The notes below the pieces were generated by a model, which saw only the letters and a list, made by a program, of their open reading frames with translations, was not told the origin of the DNA and did no database searches. This document shows, piece after piece, positions 13,602 to 20,967 of a DNA stretch of 25,930 bases. The position numbers were made by a program, and so were the translations under genes. Within the stretch, counting starts at the first letter, position 1. Every line of letters starts with the position of its first letter. This stretch comes from JACQKT01 sp038063055. GTDB lineage: Bacteria > Patescibacteriota > Minisyncoccia > UBA6257 > 2-01-FULL-56-20. The DNA lies in the NCBI GenBank assembly GCA_038063055.1, contig JBBTVY010000010.1:1-25930 (forward strand). The letters are read 5' to 3'.

Positions 13602-14228
13602 TTATTTAACGGCGTCGAAATACTTTTGGACGGCGTCCCAATTGACCACATGCCACCAGTTCTCTATGTATTCGGGCCGACGATTCTGGTATTTGAGATA
13701 GTAAGCGTGTTCCCAAACGTCGAGAGTTAAAATGGGAATTTGTCCGTTCATGAGCGGGTTGACGTGGTCTTTGGTGCCGGTGATTATAGCTTTTTTCTCC
13801 TTATCCAGAGCAAGCCATATCCAGCCGCTTCCGAAAAATCCCGCCGCTTCGTTAGAGAATTTTTCCCTGAAGGCGTCGAATGTGCCGAATGAGGCGTTAA
13901 TTGATTCGGCAACCGTTCCGGTCGGCAGGCCTGCCTGCGCAGGCAGGCCGCCGCCGTTCTTTTTCATGACCGTCCAGAAAAAAGAATGATTCAGATGTCC
14001 CCCACCGTTGTTCCTGACCGTCATCCGAACGTCTTCGGGAACGGAATCGAGCGACAAAAGAAGTTCTTCCAAAGTTTTATCGCCGAGCTCCGGATGTTTT
14101 TCAATGGCGGCGTTAAGTTTGTCGATATACGATTTATGATGTTTGGAGTGATGAAGCTCCATCGTTTTTTCGTCAATGTAGGGTTCCAAATCTCCGTAGC
14201 CGTAAGCAAGATCGGGCAATTGATGCAT
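13602..14228 (-). CDS. sodA: Superoxide dismutase, Fe/Mn family, 208 aa
   Basis: Dismutates superoxide to oxygen and hydrogen peroxide. Metal ligands are visible: H26 (MELHHSKHH), H81 (GGGHLNHSFFW), D170 and H174 (LDVWEHAYYLKYQNRR). Gly in the GGH motif is Mn-like. The second-sphere position that is Gln in E. coli MnSOD (NQDSPLM) appears to be His here (DHVNPLM), as in some Fe-type or cambialistic enzymes, so metal choice is open. Between NGGG and PTGTVAES there is an extra LPAQAGL-type insertion (residues 95-101), encoded by a palindromic repeat. No signal peptide. It is the first gene of a dismutase-panD-malic enzyme unit with its own strong promoter. Start ATG 14228; no Shine-Dalgarno. Confidence 0.95.
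   Translation of the reverse strand: MHQLPDLAYGYGDLEPYIDEKTMELHHSKHHKSYIDKLNAAIEKHPELGDKTLEELLLSLDSVPEDVRMTVRNNGGGHLNHSFFWTVMKKNGGGLPAQAGLPTGTVAESINASFGTFDAFREKFSNEAAGFFGSGWIWLALDKEKKAIITGTKDHVNPLMNGQIPILTLDVWEHAYYLKYQNRRPEYIENWWHVVNWDAVQKYFDAVK
13928..13949. repeat. 22-bp perfect palindrome translated inside superoxide dismutase
   Basis: Two copies of a GGCAGGC/GCCTGCC-type half-site meet at a central GCGC, giving 22 bases that equal their own reverse complement. The palindrome encodes part of L-P-A-Q-A-G-L, which ordinary Fe/Mn dismutases lack, and keeps the frame. It looks like an inserted dispersed repeat unit rather than native coding sequence. Confidence 0.7.
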
Positions 14229-14275
14229 TTTTTTGTTTTTATGTTTTTGCGGGATGATTCCACGCTCTTTTGACT

Positions 14276-14304
14276 ATTATACAACAACCAGCCACGACGT
14301 CCAA
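14276..14304 (-). promoter_or_regulatory. Promoter of the sod-panD-malic enzyme operon
   Basis: TTGGAC (14299-14304) and a perfect TATAAT (14276-14281) are separated by 17 bases. Initiation near 14269 gives a leader of about 40 bases. No operator is recognised. Confidence 0.75.
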
Positions 14305-14362
14305 AATGAACGGCTTTGACGAAATAAAAATGTTATTTGGTCAATCGGGGCGGGTTGGAAAA

Positions 14363-15607
14363 TTAAATCACCAAATAAGCAATTACCAAAAATATCGAAA
14401 CAAGAAGCGTTATTGCGCAGAAAACATTGGAAGTCGCGGAATTGATTAAATTACCCATAATCTTTCGATTGTTGGCTATTTTCAAAATAATGTAAATAAT
14501 TGGCGGAGTTATGAGCGTGTAAAACAACGCTGTGTAAATCAAAAGAGTAACCGGATCGAATCCGAAAAAATCAATCATCAGTCCGGCCAGGGTCGCCATT
14601 ATGATGGCCAAGTAAAAACCTTTAGCTTCCCCGAATTTTTTGTTTATTCCCTTTTTCCAATTGAACGTTTCGGCGAACATATATCCTATGTTCCCCGCAA
14701 GCACCGGTATCGCCAGCAAGCCCGTTCCTATTATCCCTATAACGAAAGCGAGGTAGGCCCATTCGCCGAGTAATGGACGCAAAACAAGAGCCGCTTCCGA
14801 AAAATTGCCTATTTTTACGATGCCCGAAGAAACTGCGAGATTGGAGGCTCCGGCTATTATGAACCAAGCGATGATATTGGAAAGCAACATACCGACAAAA
14901 GTATCCTTTCTAAGGTCGGAAAGTTCCCGTTTGACAGCCTTGGCTTCCGGCATGAAATTATTTCTTTCGAATTCCTGTTTTTCTTCGACTTCTTCGTTGG
15001 CCTGCCAGAAGAAAAGATACGGCGAAATGGTTGTTCCGAAAATCGCCGCTATTATAAGTATGCCATCGTTCGTCCAGTGAATATTCGGAATAAGAGTGCT
15101 TTTCACTGCCGCGAACCAATCTACTTCTATGTAAAGAACGGCTAAAACGTAAAACAGAAGAGACAGCGTCAGCCATTTGAGCGCATTCGCGAATTTTCTA
15201 TAGGGAAATTGTATCGTGCAAAAAAGTATCAATACCGCGGCAACCGGTAGCGTTAAAAAATTGCTTATCGGAAACATCCCGCCTATGGCGGCTCCTATAG
15301 CCAAAAGGTCGGCGCCTATGTTTATGACGATGACGAGCGTCGAAAAGAAAACTATCGCGAAAAGAATCCATCTTGAATAATTTTCCCTGATAATTTCGAT
15401 GATGCCCTTGCCGGTGGCCAAACCTATTCGCCCCGACATTTCCTGTATGAAGTACATCATCGGCAGAGTAAAAAGCGTGGTCCATAGAGCGCCGAAGCCG
15501 AACATTACTCCCCCTTGGAGGTACGTCAAAATTCCAGACGGGTCGTCGTCGGAAGCGCCGGTTATCAAACCTGGCCCAAGTTTCTTAAAAAATCTGAGCC
15601 TTTTCAT
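14363..15607 (-). CDS. Nramp-family transporter with non-canonical metal site, 414 aa
   Basis: A polytopic membrane protein with about 11 hydrophobic helices and the N-terminal signature GPGLITGASDDDPSGI. Canonical Nramp transporters bind Mn/Fe with DPGN in helix 1 and MPH in helix 6. Here helix 1 reads D-P-S-G-I, lacking the Asn, and helix 6 reads T-T-I-S-P-Y, lacking both Met and His. The protein therefore belongs to a divergent Nramp-related branch; related divergent members are known that carry Mg rather than transition metals. The substrate cannot be assigned. A charged cytoplasmic loop follows helix 6 (QANEEVEEKQEFERN). Start ATG 15607, 27 bases after the small zinc-ribbon-like gene, so the two are probably cotranscribed. 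A link to the adjacent dismutase operon (metal supply) is tempting but unproven. Confidence 0.9.
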   Translation of the reverse strand: MKRLRFFKKLGPGLITGASDDDPSGILTYLQGGVMFGFGALWTTLFTLPMMYFIQEMSGRIGLATGKGIIEIIRENYSRWILFAIVFFSTLVIVINIGADLLAIGAAIGGMFPISNFLTLPVAAVLILFCTIQFPYRKFANALKWLTLSLLFYVLAVLYIEVDWFAAVKSTLIPNIHWTNDGILIIAAIFGTTISPYLFFWQANEEVEEKQEFERNNFMPEAKAVKRELSDLRKDTFVGMLLSNIIAWFIIAGASNLAVSSGIVKIGNFSEAALVLRPLLGEWAYLAFVIGIIGTGLLAIPVLAGNIGYMFAETFNWKKGINKKFGEAKGFYLAIIMATLAGLMIDFFGFDPVTLLIYTALFYTLITPPIIYIILKIANNRKIMGNLINSATSNVFCAITLLVSIFLVIAYLVI

Positions 15608-15634
15608 AAATTAAGAGTCCCCCGAAAAGGACGT

Positions 15635-15781
15635 TTAACCTTCGTTAGATTCGGGTTCCTGAATATATTTTAAAAGTTTGGCGCGCGAACCGCACTTGTT
15701 GTGCAATCTGTTCATGTCGGGAATTTTGTTTTCCTCCCAAAAAAAATAGTCGCACTCCCGGCAATAATAATGGGCTTTCAT
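15635..15781 (-). CDS. 48-aa zinc-ribbon-like small protein
   Basis: Reading 15781 down to 15635 gives 48 codons beginning MKAHYYCRECDYFFW and ending in a TAA. It contains C7-x2-C10 and, 20 residues later, C30 with nearby His (H27), enough for a small zinc or iron site (H4 may also contribute). The middle is helical with basic residues (CGSRAKLLKYI). No family is recognised. Coding support: an uninterrupted frame, plausible composition, and tight fit between the divergent promoter region and the Nramp gene 27 bases downstream. It may be a small regulator or accessory of the transporter; that is speculation from position alone. Confidence 0.6.
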   Translation of the reverse strand: MKAHYYCRECDYFFWEENKIPDMNRLHNKCGSRAKLLKYIQEPESNEG

Positions 15782-15811
15782 TTAATGATGGCGAACTGTG
15801 TGGAAAGCGAT

Positions 15812-15840
15812 TTTATATAAAAAGTTTATTGCATTATAAT
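15812..15840 (+). promoter_or_regulatory. Promoter of rmuC
   Basis: TTTATA (15812-15817) and a perfect TATAAT (15835-15840) are separated by 17 bases. The expected leader is about 46 bases. The region lies between divergent genes. Confidence 0.55.
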
Positions 15841-15892
15841 GTATGAAGTCGTCTAAAGCCAGCCGGCTTTTGCACAGCGAAAGTTTAAACCT

Positions 15893-16939
15893 ATGAATCA
15901 AAACATATTGCTTCTGATAATACTGGCTGCCTTCGGAATCGGCTTTTATTTCATCTGGTCGGCCCTTAAGAAAAAAGATGAAGAAATCAAGCCCGACCAG
16001 TCCATGTTGTTGCTTCAAAACACGGTTAACGAACTGAGGCGCACGCTCGACCAGAAACTCAGCGAATCGACGCAATTGATGCAAACGCAGTTCGGGGAAA
16101 GCGCCAAAATCATACGCGAGATAACGAAGGAACTGGTTCAGGTAAACGAAGGTCAAAAGCAGGTGGTGAACATAACGGAACAATTAAAAAGCCTTCAGGA
16201 TATATTGAAAAACCCGAAACAGCGCGGCGTCCTCGGCGAGTATTATCTTGAAACCATACTAAAGAACATTTTTCCGCCGAACGGTTACCAGATGCAGTAT
16301 CCGTTCAGGGACGGAACTATCGTTGACGCCGTTATTTTCATCGGCAACCAAATTGTGCCCATTGATTCAAAATTCAGTCTGGAAAATTACAATCGTCTTA
16401 TAAACGAATCTAACGCTGGAGAACGCGAGCGCCTGGAAAAACAATTCGTCAGCGACCTCAAAGCGAGAATCGATGAAACTTCAAAATACATAAAGCCGGG
16501 CGAAGACACGGTTAATTTCGCTTTCATGTTCGTGCCGTCCGAGGCCATTTACTACGACCTTCTCATAAACAAAGTAGGGACAATGAAATCTACGGAACGC
16601 GACTTGATTGATTACGCCTATAACGAGAAGCACGTTATCATAGTTTCCCCTACCACGTTCGCGGCTTACCTTCAGGTTCTTTTCCAGGCAATGAGGGCGT
16701 TTAAAATTCAGGAATCGACGGAGAAAATAAAAAAAGAAATAGAAAAACTGACAACTCACCTGAAAAAATACGACGACTACATGCTCAAGGTTGGCAAAAA
16801 CCTCGGCCAGACGGTTTCAAGCTACAATTCGGCTTACAAAGAATTTTCGAGAATCGACAAAGACATACTGAAAATCACCGGTGAGTCGCTCGATGTCGAA
16901 CCGCTCGGCCTCGAAAAACCGCACGAATCGGAGGAATAA
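15893..16939 (+). CDS. rmuC: DNA recombination protein RmuC, 348 aa
   Basis: RmuC proteins limit recombination at short inverted repeats and are predicted nucleases. The order fits: N-terminal membrane helix (residues 4-22), coiled coil (~36-110, Q-rich), then the RmuC domain with RGVLGEYYLETILK, D-A-V-I-F-I-G-N-Q-I-V-P-I-D-S-K-F (the PD-(D/E)xK-like D...DxK), and V-S-P-T-T-F-A-A-Y-L. Another coiled coil follows (E-K-I-K-K-E-I-E-K-L). It converges on ftsZ with a 6-base gap, and no terminator is seen. In a genome rich in palindromic repeats, an inverted-repeat recombination factor is a fitting neighbour, but that is only suggestive. Confidence 0.93.
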   Translation: MNQNILLLIILAAFGIGFYFIWSALKKKDEEIKPDQSMLLLQNTVNELRRTLDQKLSESTQLMQTQFGESAKIIREITKELVQVNEGQKQVVNITEQLKSLQDILKNPKQRGVLGEYYLETILKNIFPPNGYQMQYPFRDGTIVDAVIFIGNQIVPIDSKFSLENYNRLINESNAGERERLEKQFVSDLKARIDETSKYIKPGEDTVNFAFMFVPSEAIYYDLLINKVGTMKSTERDLIDYAYNEKHVIIVSPTTFAAYLQVLFQAMRAFKIQESTEKIKKEIEKLTTHLKKYDDYMLKVGKNLGQTVSSYNSAYKEFSRIDKDILKITGESLDVEPLGLEKPHESEE

Positions 16940-16945
16940 AAAGTA

Positions 16946-18169
16946 TTACCTTTTTTTCTTCCTCAAAAAAGTCGGGATTTCCCAAATTTCGCTGTCCTTG
17001 TCCGGCTTTATGCTCTTCTTTTTCGGCTCGAAGATTTCTTCCTTCGGTTCAGCGGGCAAATCATTTTTTTCTTTCTTGTCCCCAAAAATAAAATCCCGTT
17101 CTTCGCCGATTTTTTCGTCACCGGATTTCCTTTCGTCTCCGCCCAAGCCGCGTTTCATGTACGAACCGAAAAGAGAATTGGCCGCCGCCACCCCGTTTAT
17201 GCCGGTGGCTATCAAAGTTACTTTTATCTGATTCGGGCGGAGTTTCCTGTCGCGGTAGGCCCCGAAAATTATTTTCGCGCCAGGATCAATGGCCTGTTTC
17301 ACGAGCTTGGCGGCTTCGTTTATCTCGTTCATTTTCATGTCGCCGCCGCCGGAAATGCCGAGGAGCACCCCTTTGGCGCCTTCGGCGCTTATTTCAAGAA
17401 GTGGAGAATTTATGGCTTGCCTGACGGCTTCGGCCGCTCTTTCCTGGCCGCTGGCGATACCGAGGCCAATTACGGCGGTGCCCGCGTTATCCATGATTGA
17501 CCTCACGTCGGCAAAGTCGAGATTTATGATTCCGGGCGAAACTATGACTTCAACTATTCCTTCAAGGGCGTTTTTAAGAACGTCGTCTATGGCGGCAAAG
17601 GCCTTCAGGAGCGGGGTGTCTTTTGAAATGACGCTGAATATCCGGTCATTGGGAACAACCATAAGCGCGTCCACTTTTTCGCGAAGTTTGTTCACTCCCT
17701 CCTGGGCTATCCTGTCCCGCTGGCTTCCCTCGAAATCAAACGGCTTGGTCACGAAAGCTATGGTCAGAGCGCCGGATTGTTTGGCGATTTCGGCGACAAC
17801 GGGCGCCGCGCCGGTTCCCGTTCCTCCTCCGAGTCCGGCCGCGATAAAAATCAAATCCGCTCCGTTAAGCACTTCGGCTATCTCGGAACGGTTTTCTTCG
17901 GCCGCCTGTCTGCCTATTTCCGGATTCATTCCGGTTCCCAGTCCGCGCGTCAGATTGCGGCCTATGTATATTTTTCGCCTGACGGAACAGTGGTCCAAGT
18001 CCTGATGGTCGGTGTTGATGGCTATGAACTCCACCCCTCTCATGAAATCGCGGCTCATGCGGGAAACCGCGTTGCCTCCCCCTCCGCCTATGCCGACTAC
18101 TTTTATGGAAATATCGGGGTTGTTTCCCCTTTTTTCTTTTCTCTGTTTTGGCTTCGATTTTTTCTTCAT
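16946..18169 (-). CDS. ftsZ: Cell division GTPase FtsZ, 407 aa
   Basis: Forms the Z-ring at the cytoplasmic membrane. Visible: the nucleotide loop G-I-G-G-G-G-G-N-A (27-34), the tubulin signature L-G-G-G-T-G-T-G (113-120), and the T7 synergy loop N216-L-D218-F-A-D221 that completes the neighbour's GTPase site. The C-terminal linker is long and charged (about 347-393). The C-terminal peptide is intact as S-E-I-W-E-I-P-T-F-L-R-K-K-K-R, close to the IPxFLR consensus bound by FtsA. The N-terminus has a basic, Lys-rich tail of about 16 residues before the core. It is last in the lepB-to-ftsZ operon, 4 bases after ftsA, consistent with coupled translation. Confidence 0.98.
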   Translation of the reverse strand: MKKKSKPKQRKEKRGNNPDISIKVVGIGGGGGNAVSRMSRDFMRGVEFIAINTDHQDLDHCSVRRKIYIGRNLTRGLGTGMNPEIGRQAAEENRSEIAEVLNGADLIFIAAGLGGGTGTGAAPVVAEIAKQSGALTIAFVTKPFDFEGSQRDRIAQEGVNKLREKVDALMVVPNDRIFSVISKDTPLLKAFAAIDDVLKNALEGIVEVIVSPGIINLDFADVRSIMDNAGTAVIGLGIASGQERAAEAVRQAINSPLLEISAEGAKGVLLGISGGGDMKMNEINEAAKLVKQAIDPGAKIIFGAYRDRKLRPNQIKVTLIATGINGVAAANSLFGSYMKRGLGGDERKSGDEKIGEERDFIFGDKKEKNDLPAEPKEEIFEPKKKSIKPDKDSEIWEIPTFLRKKKR

Positions 18170-18173
18170 AGAG

Positions 18174-19400
18174 TTAAGGTATGAAATATTTCAGGAGATT
18201 CCTGAATCTGAAATCGGAAACGGATGAAAGTTTGTAATGGCGTCCTCCATCGTAAGCCCACAATATAAGCCCGAGACTGTTTACGAATTCCGGGTCTTCG
18301 AAAACGTCGGCGAAATCGTTGCCTTCGTTCCCCCATCCTTCGCGCATGGTTATGCCTATCTGGCTGGCAAGCTTAAGTTCCTGCTTGACCAATTCGGTCA
18401 TTCCCGGCATTTTTGCTCCTCCCCCAACCAGAACCGCTCCGCCAGCCAATTTGCCCGCTTTCCCGGCGCTTCGGAGTTCATTATCTATGAATTCCAAAAT
18501 TTCGGCAAGACGCGATTCGATTATTTCGGCCACGAACCGGCGCGATACCGAACCGTGCTCCTGTGAAGAAAATTTTTTAAGTTCTATGGTTTCCTTCGAG
18601 CCGACTTCTTTGGCCAGGGCGCAACCGTAATGAAGTTTCAAATTTTCGGCGGCGGCGGCGGGTATTTTCAGTCCCACGGCTATGTCTGTGGTTATGTTAT
18701 TGGCTCCGAGCGGCACCATGCCAGTGCCTATAAGTTTGTTTTCCTCGAAAATGACGTAGCCGGTCGTGCCGAAACCGATATCTATTAGAATAACCCCCAA
18801 ATTTTTTTGGGTTTTGCTTAGCGCGGCGCGGCCGGCTATCAACGGATTAAAAACCACTCCGCCTATTTTCCCGCCGGCTATTTCCACCGCCCTGATTACG
18901 CTTTTCACGTGCGGAGCGAAAGCGTCGATTATCAGCGAGCTGACTTCGAGGCGGCTACCGCTAAGGCCCACCGGCTCCGTGATGTCCCCGACTCCGTCAA
19001 CTATGAATTCACGCGTTACGTTATGGATGATAAGCCTGTTGGTCGCCAGATTGACCGCCTGGCTCGAATTGACGACCTTGTCCACGTCTTCTCCGTAAAT
19101 TTCGCTGTCGGCCCTTGAAATGGGAACTATTCCGCGCGAACTCTGCACCTTGACCTGATGAGTGCCGATATTGACGTAAATGGATTTCAATCCGTTTTTA
19201 TAGTTCTTTTTTACTTCGCTGAAAAGCCTCCCGATGGCGGGCGAAACCTCGCCCATTTCAATAACAACGCCTTTGCGCAATCCTATTGACGGTTCCTTGA
19301 AAACCGCCCGAAGAACGGGCTTTCCGTCGCGCACTTCGGCGACGGCGGCTTTCAAAACCGATGTTCCAATGTCGAGGCCAACTATGAAATTTGATGCCAT
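18174..19400 (-). CDS. ftsA: Cell division protein FtsA, 408 aa
   Basis: Actin-like ATPase that tethers FtsZ to the membrane. The phosphate-1 loop is G-L-D-I-G-T-S-V-L-K (residues 8-17). The second phosphate loop is I-D-I-G-F-G-T-T-G-Y, and the adenosine loop G-G-A-V-L-V-G-G-G-A-K. The SHS2-type 1C insertion follows the first subdomain. The C-terminus ends F-R-N-L-L-K-Y-F-I-P, a short amphipathic stretch that could insert in the membrane as in classical FtsA. ATG 19400 starts 8 bases after the ybeY stop. Presence of both FtsA and FtsZ with their matching C-terminal motifs indicates a conventional division system. Confidence 0.97.
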   Translation of the reverse strand: MASNFIVGLDIGTSVLKAAVAEVRDGKPVLRAVFKEPSIGLRKGVVIEMGEVSPAIGRLFSEVKKNYKNGLKSIYVNIGTHQVKVQSSRGIVPISRADSEIYGEDVDKVVNSSQAVNLATNRLIIHNVTREFIVDGVGDITEPVGLSGSRLEVSSLIIDAFAPHVKSVIRAVEIAGGKIGGVVFNPLIAGRAALSKTQKNLGVILIDIGFGTTGYVIFEENKLIGTGMVPLGANNITTDIAVGLKIPAAAAENLKLHYGCALAKEVGSKETIELKKFSSQEHGSVSRRFVAEIIESRLAEILEFIDNELRSAGKAGKLAGGAVLVGGGAKMPGMTELVKQELKLASQIGITMREGWGNEGNDFADVFEDPEFVNSLGLILWAYDGGRHYKLSSVSDFRFRNLLKYFIP

Positions 19401-19408
19401 AAAAAAAT

Positions 19409-19828
19409 CTAAACGCCCAACTTTAGTAAAATTTTTTTCTCCAGATTTTCCATCTTCATCCTATCACTTTTTTTCCTATGGTCATAGCCCAAAAGGTGGA
19501 GAACCCCATGAACAAGAAGCGCAGCCAGTTCGCCGGTCCCGCCTCCGGTCAAATCCAAATTAAGATAAATTTCTCCTAATTTTGGGGCGCCTCTTTCAGG
19601 GCGGGGCCATCCGGCCGGTTCCCCGAAAGAAAGCACATTGGCCGGGCCTTTCTCGCGCGGCAAAAATCTCTTTTTAATCCTTTTCATCTCGGCGTCGCCG
19701 AGCAGAAAAACGTCTATTTTGCCGGTTTTACGGGGCTTTTTGCCGGCCGGCGGCGCGATATTGATTATTTTGGCGGCCAGCCGTTCCATTTTTCTGGCAA
19801 GAATTTGCTCTTTGACGCCACGTCTCAT
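19409..19828 (-). CDS. ybeY: Endoribonuclease YbeY, 139 aa
   Basis: Zinc-dependent RNase for 16S rRNA 3' end maturation and ribosome quality control. The metal motif H107-G-V-L-H111-L-L-G-Y-D-H117 is intact, preceded by the family block A-N-V-L-S-F and L-G-E-I-Y-L-N. The N-terminus is somewhat short but complete for the fold. It lies 18 bases after yqeY and 8 before ftsA. Grouping with rpsU puts ribosome maturation in the same operon as division. Confidence 0.95.
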   Translation of the reverse strand: MRRGVKEQILARKMERLAAKIINIAPPAGKKPRKTGKIDVFLLGDAEMKRIKKRFLPREKGPANVLSFGEPAGWPRPERGAPKLGEIYLNLDLTGGGTGELAALLVHGVLHLLGYDHRKKSDRMKMENLEKKILLKLGV

Positions 19829-19846
19829 TTCAAGACAAAACTGATT

Positions 19847-20299
19847 TTATTTAATTATCTCCCTGACAACTTCGCTTACGAGCTTCCCGTCGGCCCGGCC
19901 CTTGGTCGTTTTGACAGCTTCTTTCATCAGCGAATTAAAATCCGCGAATCCTTTGTTCTTTAGTCCGGCGACAAGAGCCGTTATTTCGCCCCGACTCATT
20001 TGGGGCGGCAGATATTCATTTATAAAAGCGAGTTCTTTGATTTCTTTTTCCGCAAGTTCCGGCCTGCCGCCTTTTTGAAAAAGTTCTATGGCTTCCTTCC
20101 TTTTTTTAACCTCGCGCTGAAGTATTTCAATCGATTCCTCGTCCGTCAGCGAAGGCGCCTGGCCTGTTCCCCTTTTTTCTATCTCGCGGTTATGAAGCAA
20201 AGAAATTAAAAAACGGAGAACATTGGTTTTTTCCGAGTTCCCCTTAAGTAGAGAATTTTTTAAATCGGTGCTTAATTTTTCCTTAAAGCCGTTTACCAT
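19847..20299 (-). CDS. yqeY: GatB/YqeY domain protein, 150 aa
   Basis: Stand-alone version of the helical domain at the C-terminus of the GatB amidotransferase subunit. Role not established; tRNA binding is proposed for the family. Typical features: M-V-N-G-F-K-E-K-L start, N-V-L-R-F-L-I-S-L-L-H-N-R-E-I-E-K, E-V-K-K-R-K-E-A-I-E-L-F, A-E-K-E-I-K-E-L-A-F-I-N-E-Y-L-P-P-Q-M, and the final G-R-A-D-G-K-L-V-S-E-V-V-R. I set the start at the ATG at 20299, which matches the family; an in-frame start seven codons earlier would directly follow the rpsU stop. The upstream gap is then 21 bases. It often sits beside rpsU in bacteria, as here. Confidence 0.93.
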   Translation of the reverse strand: MVNGFKEKLSTDLKNSLLKGNSEKTNVLRFLISLLHNREIEKRGTGQAPSLTDEESIEILQREVKKRKEAIELFQKGGRPELAEKEIKELAFINEYLPPQMSRGEITALVAGLKNKGFADFNSLMKEAVKTTKGRADGKLVSEVVREIIK

Positions 20300-20320
20300 T
20301 TCTCGTGCAAAATAAAACAA

Positions 20321-20539
20321 TTAGAGAAGGCCCAATTTTCTCAATCTTTTTATTTCAGCTTTTTTGTTTTCGCGGTGCAGAGCAGAAACGCGGCGCCGGC
20401 GTTTGCCGTGCGTCCTCTCATGGAATTTTCTTTTCCTGAATTCCTTGATGACTCCGCTCTGTCTTACTTTTTTCGAGAAACGGTAAAGCAACGCGCTGGC
20501 TGATTCGCCTCCCCTCTTTTTTACTTCTACGGCTGGCAT
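20321..20539 (-). CDS. rpsU: Ribosomal protein bS21, 72 aa
   Basis: Small-subunit protein near the 3' end of 16S rRNA and the anti-Shine-Dalgarno region. The sequence is short and very basic, with V-K-K-R-G-G-E-S, A-L-L-Y-R-F-S-K-K-V-R-Q-S-G and the K-R-K-F-H-E core. The family's extended basic C-terminal helix is full length (K-R-R-R-R-V... to G-L-L). Weak use of Shine-Dalgarno sites in this window makes bS21 relevant, since it helps set mRNA selection at the platform (inference). Start ATG 20539, 10 bases from the HIT gene stop. Confidence 0.96.
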   Translation of the reverse strand: MPAVEVKKRGGESASALLYRFSKKVRQSGVIKEFRKRKFHERTHGKRRRRVSALHRENKKAEIKRLRKLGLL

Positions 20540-20549
20540 TTTAAAAAAA

Positions 20550-20966
20550 TTAGTTTGTTGTTTTTCTTATCCGCGCCGCTGTTTCCTGAACGGTTTCGCT
20601 GGATTTGTTATCGACCACCGAGTGAATTGATCCTCCGTTGTCATTAATGAACCTCGGAATAACGTGTATGTGCAAGTGATTAACGGCCTGGCCGCCGGCT
20701 TTCCCATGGTTTATCCCTATGGTAAAACCGTCCGGTTTAAGCGATTTTGAAAGGATGGAAACGACATTTTTTACCGCGGAGAAAAGAGGCTTGAGCTCGT
20801 TTTCCGGAACATCAAGAATGGTTTCGCGATGCGCTTTTGTAATAACTATGGCGTGTCCCGGGGCTCGCGGATGAACATCGAGAACTGCAATGGTGTCGTT
20901 GTCCTCGTAAATTTTCTCCGCTCTTATTTCTTTGGCCCCTATCCCGCAAAAAATACAGTCGCTCAT
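20550..20966 (-). CDS. HIT-family nucleotide hydrolase, 138 aa
   Basis: Histidine-triad protein; relatives split AMP-lysine or dinucleoside polyphosphates and act on aminoacyl-adenylates. The triad H97-L-H99-I-H101 is intact, in NHLHIHVIPR. The N-terminal C4-x2-C7 (DCIFCGI), with other conserved residues, is the usual zinc site of this branch. The length matches the Hint-like group. It starts 1 base after the hisS stop, so translation is likely coupled. Association with a tRNA synthetase fits a role in clearing adenylates, but that is inference. Confidence 0.95.
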   Translation of the reverse strand: MSDCIFCGIGAKEIRAEKIYEDNDTIAVLDVHPRAPGHAIVITKAHRETILDVPENELKPLFSAVKNVVSILSKSLKPDGFTIGINHGKAGGQAVNHLHIHVIPRFINDNGGSIHSVVDNKSSETVQETAARIRKTTN

Positions 20967-20967
20967 T

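Noticed and set aside
13601..13651. Longer PanD start
   Set aside because: The extra residues overlap the end of the dismutase gene and do not resemble PanD, while ATG 13600 puts the cleavage site at the standard G24-S25.
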